64,000 nt of DNA from Burkholderia latens. Its GTDB lineage: Bacteria > Pseudomonadota > Gammaproteobacteria > Burkholderiales > Burkholderiaceae. Numbering within the stretch: the stretch's first letter is position 1; the number at the start of each line of letters is the position of its first letter. Made by a program: the position numbers and the translations under genes. The stretch lies in NCBI RefSeq assembly GCF_001718795.1, contig NZ_CP013435.1, positions 1,240,001 through 1,304,000 on the forward strand, written 5' to 3'. Of the stretch, positions 20,601-29,001 are shown piece after piece. The notes below the pieces were generated by a model that searched no databases, had not been told where the DNA came from, and was given only the letters and a program-made list of their open reading frames with translations.

Positions 20601-20649
20601 GGGGAGGGTTGTAGAATGGATTCCCCATCCGCTACGCACAACTCTCCCC
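20601..20649. repeat. Inverted repeat immediately before int
   Basis: GGGGAGGGTTGT (20601-20612) and ACAACTCTCCCC (20638-20649) match at 11 of 12 positions and end three bases before the integrase ATG. As RNA it would fold over the ribosome-binding region; as DNA it could be an operator. Confidence 0.55.
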
Positions 20650-20652
20650 ACG

Positions 20653-21684
20653 ATGGCATCGATCACCCCACACAAAGACGGCTTCCGCGTGCAGGTCTAT
20701 GTCGGCGGCGTCCGCGATTCGAAGGTGCTACGCACGCGGCGCGAAGCAAACGCCTGGGGCGCGGCGCGCGAGGCCGAGCTGCGACGTCTGCGCGATATGC
20801 CGGTCGGCGACCGTCACACGTTGGGCGAGGCGCTGACCGAATACTCGAACCGCGTGTCGACGAAAAAGGGCGGCACGAAGTGGGAACAGAATCGCATCGA
20901 GTCGTTCATCCGACAGTTCCCCGAGTACGCCGAGCGGCGGCTTTCGCAGGCCGATACACCGATGTGGGCTGAGTGGCGCGACCGGCGACTGGCGGGCTAC
21001 GTTGCGCCTGATGGCGCGAAGGTGCGCGGCATCACGAACGGCTCCGTGCTCCGCGAGATCAACCTCTACCGGAACGTCTATACGATCGCGCGAAAGGAAT
21101 GGAAGTGGATCGACGCGAACCCGTTCACCGATCTCGGCATCCCGCCCGATAACGCAGCGCGCACTAGGCGTGTCGATCCGTGGAAAGAGGTGCGGCCGAT
21201 CGTGCGCTGGCTCGGGTATCGGACCGGAAAGGAGCCGACGACCATCAATCAGGAGGTCGCGCTTGCGTGGCTCGTCGCGCTGCGCAGCGGCATGCGCGCG
21301 AAGGAGCTGCGCGGGCTCGGGAAGGGGACGCTGAACATGAAGACGGGCGTCGCGCGGCTCAAGCATAAAATGCAGTACCTGACGGGGAAGCCGCGCGAGA
21401 TCCCGCTACCGCGGCCCGCGCTTCGGCTGCTGAAGGCGGTCGCACACCGAGAGCAGTGCTTCACGGTCGACGCCGATTCGTTGAGCACGCTGTTCCGAAA
21501 GGCACGGATGGCGTTGTTGATCACGGGGATGACGTTTCACGACTCGCGAGGCGAGGCGCTTACGCGCCTGGCTCGCAAAGTCGATGTGCTGACGCTGTCG
21601 CGCATCAGCGGGATCAAGGATCTGAAGCTGTTGCAGGAGCACTACTATCGCGAGACGTCCGAGCAGATCGCCGCGCGGCTTTAA
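20653..21684 (+). CDS. int: Phage tyrosine-recombinase integrase
   Basis: 343 residues. Catalytic residues are visible: Arg215 in ALRSGMRAKEL, His296 and Arg299 in FHDSRGEAL, and the nucleophile Tyr331 or 332 in EHYYRETSEQ. The N-terminal part (SITPHKDGFRVQVYVGG) resembles an arm-binding domain. The ATG at 20653 was chosen although a longer frame begins at 20569, because that extension crosses the inverted repeats. Its stop codon overlaps the stop of the convergent gene within TTAA. Confidence 0.93.
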   Translation: MASITPHKDGFRVQVYVGGVRDSKVLRTRREANAWGAAREAELRRLRDMPVGDRHTLGEALTEYSNRVSTKKGGTKWEQNRIESFIRQFPEYAERRLSQADTPMWAEWRDRRLAGYVAPDGAKVRGITNGSVLREINLYRNVYTIARKEWKWIDANPFTDLGIPPDNAARTRRVDPWKEVRPIVRWLGYRTGKEPTTINQEVALAWLVALRSGMRAKELRGLGKGTLNMKTGVARLKHKMQYLTGKPREIPLPRPALRLLKAVAHREQCFTVDADSLSTLFRKARMALLITGMTFHDSRGEALTRLARKVDVLTLSRISGIKDLKLLQEHYYRETSEQIAARL

Positions 21685-21905
21685 GCGTGCGCCTCGCGCG
21701 CCTTGTCGATCTCCTCGATCGGGATCAGGCCGCACCGGTTCAACTTCAGGTCGCCGGCCTTCACCATCTTGCTCACGGTCCATCGGCTGATCCCGAGCAT
21801 CTCGGCCGCCTGCATCTGCGTGACGTGTGTGGGGCGCGGATGCGTCTCCGCGTAGAGCTGCACCGCGCGGCGGGCGAGGCTGATCACTTCGTTCGTTTCC
21901 ATCAT
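21681..21905 (-). CDS. Helix-turn-helix protein, excisionase candidate
   Basis: 74 residues with a MerR/excisionase-type helix-turn-helix, MQAAEMLGISRWTVSKMVKAGDLKLNRCGLIPIEEIDKAR. It is the last gene of the leftward early operon and faces int, the normal place for a recombination directionality factor. The alternative is a plain repressor. Confidence 0.7.
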   Translation of the reverse strand: MMETNEVISLARRAVQLYAETHPRPTHVTQMQAAEMLGISRWTVSKMVKAGDLKLNRCGLIPIEEIDKAREAHA

Positions 21906-22264
21906 CGTGTCCTCGTCATCAAGCAGAGTTCGACCCAGCCACGAATCTCACGTTCGTAGCCGGTCAGGGTTGAATTCAGGTTAGGCGGCGTCGCCGGCGC
22001 GGCGACAGACGTCTCAAACGGGGTTCGCGCCGGCGCGGGTGCTGACGGCGGCGCCCCTGGTTTGCGGAACCCGAGCGTCTTCGCGAGCGCATGGCTGTGC
22101 TCGATCGCGCCGGTACGGATCAGCTCGTCGAGAAACGGTCGGACCGCCTTCGTCGGCACCTTGAACTTCGCCGCGATCACGTAGGCCGGATACGTTCTGC
22201 CCGGCGTCATGCGCGCGAATACGTTCTCGACCGACAGCTCCTTGTGCAGACAGGTGCGCCCCAT
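21902..22264 (-). CDS. Hypothetical protein with winged-helix-like segment
   Basis: 120 residues. Residues 20-70 (TPGRTYPAYVIAAKFKV, AVRPFLDELIRTGAIEHS) look like a small DNA-binding winged helix; the rest is Pro/Ala-rich. It overlaps the next gene by four bases. Function is unknown. Confidence 0.6.
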   Translation of the reverse strand: MGRTCLHKELSVENVFARMTPGRTYPAYVIAAKFKVPTKAVRPFLDELIRTGAIEHSHALAKTLGFRKPGAPPSAPAPARTPFETSVAAPATPPNLNSTLTGYEREIRGWVELCLMTRTR

Positions 22265-22266
22265 GC

Positions 22267-22515
22267 TCAGTCTCCTCGCGACTCGGTGAGCACGAGCAGC
22301 GCGGCGGCCGCATGCCGTTCCCAGTCCGCGCCGTGCTCGAGCGCGAAGCCGGTGAGCCAGTGGAGCACCGCGGCCTGTTCTGCCTCGGGCGTGTGCTCGA
22401 CGTCGTGCCCGGCGGCGCGCAGCGCGTGCGCGATCGGTCCGGTTTCCCAGACCATCATGCCGAGCACGCGGCCGAGGGCTGGCGTCAGGGTGGCGGGGTA
22501 GGGGCGGCCAATCAT
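22267..22515 (-). CDS. Hypothetical phage protein
   Basis: 82 residues, mostly helical and Ala-rich (AEQAAVLHWLTGFALEHGADWERHAAAALLVL). No recognised motif. It overlaps the ASCH gene by four bases, supporting translation as part of the early operon. Confidence 0.6.
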   Translation of the reverse strand: MIGRPYPATLTPALGRVLGMMVWETGPIAHALRAAGHDVEHTPEAEQAAVLHWLTGFALEHGADWERHAAAALLVLTESRGD

Positions 22516-22913
22516 GCAGCCGCCCGGATCACGTCGTCAGGCACGTCGAAGATGCCGAGCCGGCCCGTGTAGGGGACGAACGGCAGCGGGCGCGCGTTGT
22601 GCAGGTGGAGTCCGTAGCAGCCTTCCATGTGCCACGGCGACGTGCGGCCCGCTGGTGGGACGACGGCCATCAGGTCAGCCATGCCGATGAGGCCGCCGCG
22701 CTCCAGCTCCTTCGGGTGCGGCAGGTCGATGTCGTCGCGACCGATCAGGCGCAGGAAGCGGCGCACGTCGACGTACTCGGCGATTGTCATGCCCTTGCTG
22801 GCGTGGATCAGGAGCGGCCCGCGATATGACGTGCTCCACGTGCGGTTCTCGATGTGCTTATGGCCGTTGACGAGCAGCCACGCCCACGGCTGGCGAACGG
22901 AGAGGGCCTTCAC
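22512..22913 (-). CDS. ASCH-domain protein
   Basis: 133 residues from a GTG start with AGGAGA upstream. The ASCH signature is clear: ALSVRQPWAWLLVNGHKHIENRTWST, LLIHASKGM and the GMADL strand. ASCH proteins are beta-barrels thought to bind or process RNA or modified nucleotides. A longer frame to 23027 overlaps the upstream gene and is unlikely. Confidence 0.85.
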   Translation of the reverse strand: MKALSVRQPWAWLLVNGHKHIENRTWSTSYRGPLLIHASKGMTIAEYVDVRRFLRLIGRDDIDLPHPKELERGGLIGMADLMAVVPPAGRTSPWHMEGCYGLHLHNARPLPFVPYTGRLGIFDVPDDVIRAAA

Positions 22914-23377
22914 GATGCTTCTCCTGCGCGGGCGGCGTCGATAGCTTCGCGCGGTGTGTTGAAGTACCGATCCTCGCCGGACAGGATGTGATAGTTCTCG
23001 TCCTCGTCCTGGTCGAAGACTTGGCACTGACGAATCGAGCCGTCACGTACGGTCCATTGAATCCACGCCTGCTGTTCGATCAGCCAGTCGAGGCGCTCGG
23101 TATCCGTCACCTCGGCGCGCGGCTCCGGCTGGAACTCATCCATCAGCGCGGCCCGAAGTGCGGTGCGCGTGTGCTGCGTGGGGTTCTCGTGATATGAATC
23201 GACCAGACCGAGGATTCGCTTCGAGCGTGCGATGGCGTCACGCGGCTCCGGCCGCTGGGTGGCGAGGACTTCTCGCTCGATGGCTCGGGCAAAGTCCCGT
23301 AGACGCACCTGTCGGTCATATCCGAGATTGAGCAATGCGAGTTCCTCGATGCGCTCGTTTTTCAGAGTCTTATTCAT
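22910..23377 (-). CDS. Hypothetical phage protein
   Basis: 155 residues. The part DTERLDWLIEQQAWIQWTV followed by a Tyr/Asp-rich stretch and REAIDAAR is a pattern common in accessory genes of lambdoid early operons. GGAG precedes the ATG at 23377. Function is unknown. Confidence 0.65.
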   Translation of the reverse strand: MNKTLKNERIEELALLNLGYDRQVRLRDFARAIEREVLATQRPEPRDAIARSKRILGLVDSYHENPTQHTRTALRAALMDEFQPEPRAEVTDTERLDWLIEQQAWIQWTVRDGSIRQCQVFDQDEDENYHILSGEDRYFNTPREAIDAARAGEAS

Positions 23378-24413
23378 GCTTGGCTCCTTCGAGAAGGGCG
23401 CGGATCTGAGCGTCACGATCAGCAATATCGAAACTGTCGATTGCGAGCAGTTTGGCAAGCTCGTGTCCAAATTCGGCAATGAGTCGATCCGTCAACCCCT
23501 CCCGAGTGGCGACCTGCGCGGGCGGGGCGGTGTAGAGCCTGTCGCCAATGTTCAGACGGGCTTTCGCCTTGATGGTGTACAGATCCGGCTTTTCGCGCGC
23601 CTCGTGGGTTTCAGTGACGATCGCCACCGCCTTTTGCCCCGCTGCCGCTGCATCTGCGGAGCAGTCGGGACAAGGCTGAGAGTCGTAGCCGCCCTCACCG
23701 AAACCGGTAACCTGAAATCCTCCGACCTCACCGCGACCGTTGCATGTCTCGCATGCCACCGCTCCCGCCACCTCAGTGCGAGGGGCGCGGGCGATCTGGT
23801 CTTCTACGATATGGATTGCGCGGAAGATCGGATTGTTTGCGCTCGACCATTCGCCAACATCGATTACGAACAGTTCGCTGACTTTTCCCGCGAGAACAGT
23901 TCCCATGTGCTCGAAACAATCGCGCTCATCGATCAATTGCCCGATCTCTTTTTCGAACGCCGCCCGCTCATCCGCCCCATTGCCCGTGCCTTCGAGCGGG
24001 GCGGATGGTGCGGGCTTCGCAGCGGCGAGAGCTTCGTCGCGCTCGTTGATCAGATCGCTGACGATCTCGGTCGGGCACTCGCACCAGCTATAGCCGGGGG
24101 CCATCTGCGCGATACGCTGCATCAGCGCGTAGCCGATGTTCGCCATATCGGCGATGCTATGCTGCGCGTCGGGCTCGAAATTCAGGCCAGCCGGCGCTGC
24201 TTCGTGATGCTCGATAGGGGATGCGGTGAGAATGGCGCGCAGCATCGCCGCATGCGCCTTCGCATGCTTGTGCCAGTCCGCGCCGAAGTGGTGGCGAAGA
24301 TTCGCGCCGCTGTCGTGACCGGCGAATATCTCCAGAAGGAAGGCGCTTTTCTTGATCGCCTCGCGCTGCTCGTCCGTCAGCGCATCAGCGCGGCTATTGT
24401 CGGTGGTGGTCAT
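23370..24413 (-). CDS. Hypothetical early protein with CxxC zinc-binding motifs
   Basis: 347 residues. The N-terminal half is helical. Near residues 225-260 there is CETCNGRGEV and, 20 residues on, CPDCSAD, which together resemble half of a DnaJ-type zinc finger. The C-terminal end (LTDRLIAEFGHELAKLL, DRDAQIRALLEGA) recalls Ea22-like accessory proteins. Function is unknown. Confidence 0.65.
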   Translation of the reverse strand: MTTTDNSRADALTDEQREAIKKSAFLLEIFAGHDSGANLRHHFGADWHKHAKAHAAMLRAILTASPIEHHEAAPAGLNFEPDAQHSIADMANIGYALMQRIAQMAPGYSWCECPTEIVSDLINERDEALAAAKPAPSAPLEGTGNGADERAAFEKEIGQLIDERDCFEHMGTVLAGKVSELFVIDVGEWSSANNPIFRAIHIVEDQIARAPRTEVAGAVACETCNGRGEVGGFQVTGFGEGGYDSQPCPDCSADAAAAGQKAVAIVTETHEAREKPDLYTIKAKARLNIGDRLYTAPPAQVATREGLTDRLIAEFGHELAKLLAIDSFDIADRDAQIRALLEGAKHE

Positions 24414-24427
24414 CTTGTGTCTCCGTT

Positions 24428-25102
24428 TTATCGTGAGAGAAGGGTGAATGCTGTTGCAGCCACAATAGGAACTTGTGCGTCTCCAGTGGCTTCGAGTCTG
24501 TCCATCCGATGGGGAAGCCCATCAGCCATTCGTGATTCGTCGGGGTAGGCATCCCAAACACGCGGACGTACTCGCGACAGTTGGGCCATTTCTGCATCGA
24601 CGCGCATGCGTAATTCGCTGTCGTCGTAGGCGTGTGCAAATAGCCAATACCGCTTCCGAATGTGGTCAGCACCCACGTCTCCCGCGGAAAGCGCCATGCA
24701 CCTAACCGAGTAACCCATCGATTCAAGGTCGTCGGCCGCTCGATCGATCGCGCGTCTCTGGGTGTTCTCGGCGCGTACGATCCCGGGAGCGACATCTGCC
24801 ACCACCCTGAGCATTTCCGGCCAGAGATCATCCGCAACGTTCCTTCCTCGAGCCGCGCTGGAATAGGCTTGACACGGAAACCCGCCAGAAACGCAGTCAA
24901 CAACGCCTCGCCATGGGCGTCCGTCGAAGGTACGAACATCGTTCCAAATGGGGAACGGTGGAAGATGCCCTTCATTTTGTCGCTGCATGAGTCGTCGGAT
25001 GCGATAGGGATTGCTTTCGACCGCGCACACCGTTCGGTGTCCGAGAAGCCTTCCGGCGAGAATTCCGCCTCCAACGCCCGCGAAAAGTTCCAGCTCATTC
25101 AC
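24428..25102 (-). CDS. Compact DNA cytosine-C5 methyltransferase
   Basis: 224 residues. Motif I is LELFAGVGGG (4-13), motif IV GGFPCQAYSS with catalytic Cys77, motif VI RAENT (Glu112, with Thr in place of the usual Val), motif VIII RKRYW (149-153), and a C-terminal AQVPIVAATAF that stands for motif X. The target-recognition region is only about 50 residues. No restriction endonuclease lies next to it, so it may protect phage DNA against host restriction. Confidence 0.85.
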   Translation of the reverse strand: MNELELFAGVGGGILAGRLLGHRTVCAVESNPYRIRRLMQRQNEGHLPPFPIWNDVRTFDGRPWRGVVDCVSGGFPCQAYSSAARGRNVADDLWPEMLRVVADVAPGIVRAENTQRRAIDRAADDLESMGYSVRCMALSAGDVGADHIRKRYWLFAHAYDDSELRMRVDAEMAQLSRVRPRVWDAYPDESRMADGLPHRMDRLEATGDAQVPIVAATAFTLLSR

Positions 25103-25224
25103 TCGTCATCCTCAATCAGTAGTACAGCCTCAATGGCGGGTGCTCGGCTAGCATGTGGCAGCTGGTTAGCATGAAAGCGCCGCGCTGCAGATCTGTTGGC
25201 GTTGTGACGGCGCCCACCCGTCAC
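25099..25224 (-). CDS. Possible small protein coupled to the methyltransferase
   Basis: 41 residues from a GTG at 25224, ending ARAPAIEAVLLIEDDE; its stop touches the methyltransferase ATG (TGAATG). The acidic hydrophobic C-terminus looks coding, but no homologue is recognised and the start is weak. The rest of the 180-bp gap holds nothing else. Confidence 0.35.
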   Translation of the reverse strand: MTGGRRHNANRSAARRFHANQLPHASRAPAIEAVLLIEDDE

Positions 25225-25285
25225 TCCGAGCACCCACCGTTGAAGCCGGTGGTTGCCGCGCGACGGATGCCGCGCGGCTGGTGGG

Positions 25286-25873
25286 TCAGTGCGTCTGCGC
25301 GTCGCGCTCGAGGTCGGATCCGGCGAACGGATCGGGGTCGTCATCCTCATCGCCGTCCTGCGCATTACCGAACAGCCCCGGCTCGACGTAGTCGTCCGGC
25401 GGCGTCAACGTGATGCCGATCTCTTGCTGCAGGCGCGTCGCGATCTTCCCGTGGTCGACCTCGTCCTTTGGATGCGCGGTGATCTTGAAGTGCACGCCGA
25501 CGGATCCGCCTTCCTGCGTGGTGAAACGGATGTCCTTCAGCCCGCACTCGGCGAGCAGCACGTCCTCGGCACCCGTCGCACCGATGTGGAAGCGCAGGAT
25601 ATAGCCCTCGTACTTCCGGTCCCACGCTAGGTTGCGCATGTACGGGTAGCGCAGCTCGGTGAGGCCGTCGTGTTCCATCGGCAGTTCGCCGGGCTTGGGC
25701 TGCGGCTTGCGGTACAGCGCGTTGCGAAGGTTCGCGTCGAACATTTCGAGCACTTCGCCGCCTTGGACGACGTACAGGCCGATCGAGATTGCGGCGACGC
25801 GCTCGGTGCCGTGTTTCTCGCTGACGTTCGTGCACGAGACGATCTTCGCGAGGGTGTTGTCGAGGTTGAACAT
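25286..25873 (-). CDS. Early phage protein with acidic C-terminal tail (SSB-like candidate)
   Basis: 195 residues, well-defined globular part (TLAKIVSCTNVSEKHG, RFHIGATGAEDVLLAECGLKDIRF) followed by an acidic tail DGDEDDDPDPFAG. The tail recalls the DDDIPF tip by which SSB recruits partners. It is encoded directly before the exonuclease and RecT genes. No OB-fold signature could be recognised by eye, so the SSB idea is inference from tail and position. Confidence 0.7.
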   Translation of the reverse strand: MFNLDNTLAKIVSCTNVSEKHGTERVAAISIGLYVVQGGEVLEMFDANLRNALYRKPQPKPGELPMEHDGLTELRYPYMRNLAWDRKYEGYILRFHIGATGAEDVLLAECGLKDIRFTTQEGGSVGVHFKITAHPKDEVDHGKIATRLQQEIGITLTPPDDYVEPGLFGNAQDGDEDDDPDPFAGSDLERDAQTH

Positions 25874-25900
25874 GCTGGCTCCAGAGAAAGGAAAGGGCAG

Positions 25901-26581
25901 TTACGCGGCGCGCTGCTGCAGCCGCTTGATCATCGCGTTGACCTCGGCCTCGAACTGCAGCAGGCCGGGCAGCAGCACGCCGTCGATGTACGCGTCGTCG
26001 CGCGGCACGATCTGCGTGTAGAGGCTGTACGGCTCGGGCACGCGCGGGTCGTACGAAGCGAACAGCCACCAGCGACGGCCGGTGACGAGCATGCCGCCCT
26101 GCACCTGCGGCACGTGGTCGTCCGGCATGCCGTTCAGCAGCGTGTTGATATGCACGGCCTCGTCCATCGGGCACTTCGATTCGTAGCCGCCGTCGTCGCC
26201 GATCAGGCCGTCGGGCGACGCGCCGAGGAACGCGTAGCGCGGGTGCGTGAAGAAGCCGCCGGGCTCGATGATGTGGCCGGTCGCGAGCTCGGCCTGTTCG
26301 CGGCCGAACGGCTCGATTTCCTCACCCCATTTCGTCGCGCGGCCGCCGACCTGGTGCGTCGACGTCGCGGCGAGCCGCTCGAACACGATCTCGCGCATGT
26401 ACTTGTCGCGCGCGCCGGTGGACTGGCGCGGCTTCGGCTGGCCCTTCTTCGGGCCGGACTTGTACACGTCGCCGGGCTCGCCGCCCGTGAACGCGATCGC
26501 GTCCGCGAAGCGGCTGGCCGTGATCCGGCCCGCGCGCGCTGCGTACCAGGCGTCGGTGCGCTGGTCGATCGCGTTATTCAT
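25901..26581 (-). CDS. YqaJ/lambda-exonuclease-type recombination nuclease
   Basis: 226 residues. The family core is visible: RTDAWYAARAGRITASRF at the N-terminus, WGEEIEPFGREQ, GASPDGLIGDDGGYESKCP with the metal-binding Asp, Glu and Lys, and VPQVQGGM. These 5'-to-3' exonucleases expose single strands for an annealase, here RecT encoded just upstream. The ATG at 26581 overlaps the recT end by eight bases. Confidence 0.93.
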   Translation of the reverse strand: MNNAIDQRTDAWYAARAGRITASRFADAIAFTGGEPGDVYKSGPKKGQPKPRQSTGARDKYMREIVFERLAATSTHQVGGRATKWGEEIEPFGREQAELATGHIIEPGGFFTHPRYAFLGASPDGLIGDDGGYESKCPMDEAVHINTLLNGMPDDHVPQVQGGMLVTGRRWWLFASYDPRVPEPYSLYTQIVPRDDAYIDGVLLPGLLQFEAEVNAMIKRLQQRAA

Positions 26582-27425
26582 CGTCGCCACCCGGCTCGCG
26601 CTGGCCGGCGCCGTCGTCCTGCGGCGCGCCGTCGTCTTGCTGCTGCGCGGTCGGCGCGCCGGCGATCGCTGCAATGCGGTCGCGCTCGCGCAGACCGATT
26701 GCCGACCTGTCCTCCTTCGAGAGCTTCGTCCACTCTTCCTTGAACGGCTCGAAACCGAGATTGCGCGCGACGCCTTCGAGATTCTTCACGATTTCCTCGT
26801 GACGCTCGGTGCGCGCGGGCCGCGCGCTGTCGGCCGCGTTGTGCGCGATCTGCGCCGGCGTCGCGCGCGGCGTGATGTCGCGCTCGACCGGCTCGATGTC
26901 CATCACTTCCTCGGCGACCGCGATACCCTTCAGCACGTCGGCGAAGTTGTCGCGCAGCGCGAACGCGCGGGCGCGCATCTTCTTCATGCGCTGCGGGTAC
27001 TGCGCCCACGGGCCTTGTTTCCCGATCAGGCCGGCCTTCTTCGCATCGTCGTCGCTGAAGCTCTGGATGTCCTCGGGCTTGCCGCGGCGCTTGACCTTGA
27101 TGAAGGCCGTGCCGTTTTCCTCCCACTCCTGCACGTATTCGCAGACGGGCGAGGCGAGCACGAGCGCGAGCAGGGCATCGCCCCAGAGCGACGGCCGGCC
27201 GTTGATCACGGCGATGTTCTGCATCGCCTGCATCGGCTTCAGGCCCAACTCCATGCCCCACTGGATCGCGACGAGCACGTTCCCGGGCTTGCCGATGAAG
27301 TCCTTCGGCACGATGCTCGAATCGGCGAGGATGTTCGCCAGCTGCATCGCCTGCTCGAGCGAGCGCGGCGACAGATCGAACGCGCCGGGCGCGGTGTCTT
27401 GGTTGGTGGTGATGACGTCGGACAT
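26574..27425 (-). CDS. recT: RecT-family single-strand annealing protein
   Basis: 283 residues. The RecT core is residues 20-165 (SLEQAMQLANILADSSIVPKDF, VAIQWGMELGLKPMQAMQNI, WGDALLALVLASPVCEY, KKMRARAFALRDNFADVLKG). The C-terminal 60 residues are Gln/Asp/Gly-rich and acidic. It forms a two-component recombination system with the exonuclease gene that follows. Confidence 0.95.
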   Translation of the reverse strand: MSDVITTNQDTAPGAFDLSPRSLEQAMQLANILADSSIVPKDFIGKPGNVLVAIQWGMELGLKPMQAMQNIAVINGRPSLWGDALLALVLASPVCEYVQEWEENGTAFIKVKRRGKPEDIQSFSDDDAKKAGLIGKQGPWAQYPQRMKKMRARAFALRDNFADVLKGIAVAEEVMDIEPVERDITPRATPAQIAHNAADSARPARTERHEEIVKNLEGVARNLGFEPFKEEWTKLSKEDRSAIGLRERDRIAAIAGAPTAQQQDDGAPQDDGAGQREPGGDDE

Positions 27426-27472
27426 TGCGTTTTCTCCATGTGTGCGAGACTCGGCCGCACGTGGTGGGTGGG

Positions 27473-28633
27473 TCAGGCTGCTTGCGGTGCGGTTGTGGCG
27501 GGAGGCTGGACGTCGTAGAGGTACATCCAGTAGAGGACCGTCGACTGTTCGACGTCGTAGTGCGTGGCGATCACATCAACGAGCGCATCAAGCCCGGGGC
27601 CTTGAACGAGGAAGTCCTCGCGCTCGCGGCGCTCGCGTTCGCGAGCATCTGCTTCAGCTTGCTCGCGCGCTTCGCGTGCGCGGCGTTCCTCTTCAGCGGC
27701 TGCGGCACGTGCGGCCGCTTCCTCGCGTTCCCGCTGCTCACGCTCGGCGCGGTCGAGTTCGGCCTGACGGCGCGCCATTTCGGCGCGCTCGGCTGCCAGA
27801 CGCTGTTCTTCAGCCTCGATCGCCGCACGGCGCTCGGCGTCCTCGCGCTCCTGCTGCGCCCGGCGGGCGGCTTCTTCGGCCTCGCGGCGCTCGCGGTCGA
27901 TGCGCTCCTGTTCAGCGCGCGCTACAGCTTCCTCGCGCTCGCGCGCGGCCCGCGCTTCGGCTTCCTGCCGCTGCTGCTCGGCCAGTGCGGCGCGTTCGCG
28001 TTCCAGTGCCTCGCGCTCGGCGGCGATCCGCTCCTGTTCGGCTTCGTGCGCGATGGCTGCCGCGTGCAGCTCGCGCAACTTGTCGAGCGTCGTGCCGCGC
28101 ACCATTTCGGCTTCACCGGTCAGCTCGGCGAAGCGATCCGTCGTGATGCCGAGTGCTTCCAGATCCTCGATCTCCACCGCGATGACGTACGAGGCGCAGC
28201 TGACCATGCGCACGGCGATCGCGCGGATGTCGTCGATGTGCTCTCGGATCGCGGCGACGCGCCGCTGCTCGGCTTCGAGCTTCTCGCGCTTCTCGGCTTC
28301 GCGTGCCTCGTCCCATTCGTCGCGCATGCTGATCAGGCGGTTCTCTTCCGGCTCGGTGATCGCGACGAGGCGCTTCTCTTCGGCGATGACCGCCTTCGAG
28401 AACGCGTTCGCGTCGTCGCGTGCAGCCTTCGCGGCCTTCTGAATGTCGGTCCGCGCCGTGCGCAGCACCATTGCTGCGGCGTGCACCTGGTCGCGCGCGG
28501 CAGCGTTCTTGACCTCGACGAGGTCGGTTGATTTCGCGACGAGATCGCGCAGCGACGTCTCGCGCTCGGTCGACGCCAGCGCGACAGCGGCGCGCTCGAC
28601 GACGGTCAGTTCGGTGGTTTGCTTCTGGCTCAT
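27473..28633 (-). CDS. Long coiled-coil early protein
   Basis: 386 residues. Residues 205-345 are an almost uninterrupted Glu/Arg/Ala coiled coil (AERAEMARRQAELDRAERE). The N-terminal 110 residues and the C-terminal DALVDVIATHYDVEQSTVLYWM are globular. Such proteins often accompany RecT/exonuclease pairs in phages; role unknown. The ATG at 28633 is preceded by AGGA. Confidence 0.75.
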   Translation of the reverse strand: MSQKQTTELTVVERAAVALASTERETSLRDLVAKSTDLVEVKNAAARDQVHAAAMVLRTARTDIQKAAKAARDDANAFSKAVIAEEKRLVAITEPEENRLISMRDEWDEAREAEKREKLEAEQRRVAAIREHIDDIRAIAVRMVSCASYVIAVEIEDLEALGITTDRFAELTGEAEMVRGTTLDKLRELHAAAIAHEAEQERIAAEREALERERAALAEQQRQEAEARAAREREEAVARAEQERIDRERREAEEAARRAQQEREDAERRAAIEAEEQRLAAERAEMARRQAELDRAEREQREREEAAARAAAAEEERRAREAREQAEADARERERREREDFLVQGPGLDALVDVIATHYDVEQSTVLYWMYLYDVQPPATTAPQAA

Positions 28634-28797
28634 GCGGTCCTCACAGGGATGGGAATAACGGACGTGCCGTCTTGGTTGAGCGCCGCGATCGCGACCATGC
28701 AGGCGAAGGCGATGACGATCATCAGCGCAATGGCGCGCACGGGATGGCGTTCGTACAGGCGATCGAGCGCCGCGCAGAGGGTGTTGATCAGGATCAC
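28630..28797 (-). CDS. Small membrane protein
   Basis: 55 residues from GTG at 28797, four-base overlaps at both ends. One hydrophobic segment, AIALMIVIAFACMVAIAAL, follows a basic stretch. Function is unknown. Confidence 0.6.
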   Translation of the reverse strand: MILINTLCAALDRLYERHPVRAIALMIVIAFACMVAIAALNQDGTSVIPIPVRTA

Positions 28798-29000
28798 GCC
28801 GCACCCCCCGAACGCAATGCGACGAGCACGTACCATCCGGCACCGATCAGGGCGAACGTGATGAACGCGGCCACGCGGATCACGGCGCCGTGCACGCGGC
28901 CGCACGACGCGAGCAGGTCGTTGTCGCCCGCCGGGCGTGATACAACCGATCGGCTGTAATCGCGCAATACAGGCGATAGGCTGTTGAGAGGGGTGCGCAT
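28794..29000 (-). CDS. Small membrane protein
   Basis: 68 residues with a C-terminal hydrophobic segment (VIRVAAFITFALIGAGWYVLVAL). It overlaps the following small membrane gene by four bases; together they are a tandem of membrane microproteins. Confidence 0.6.
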   Translation of the reverse strand: MRTPLNSLSPVLRDYSRSVVSRPAGDNDLLASCGRVHGAVIRVAAFITFALIGAGWYVLVALRSGGAA

Positions 29001-29001
29001 G

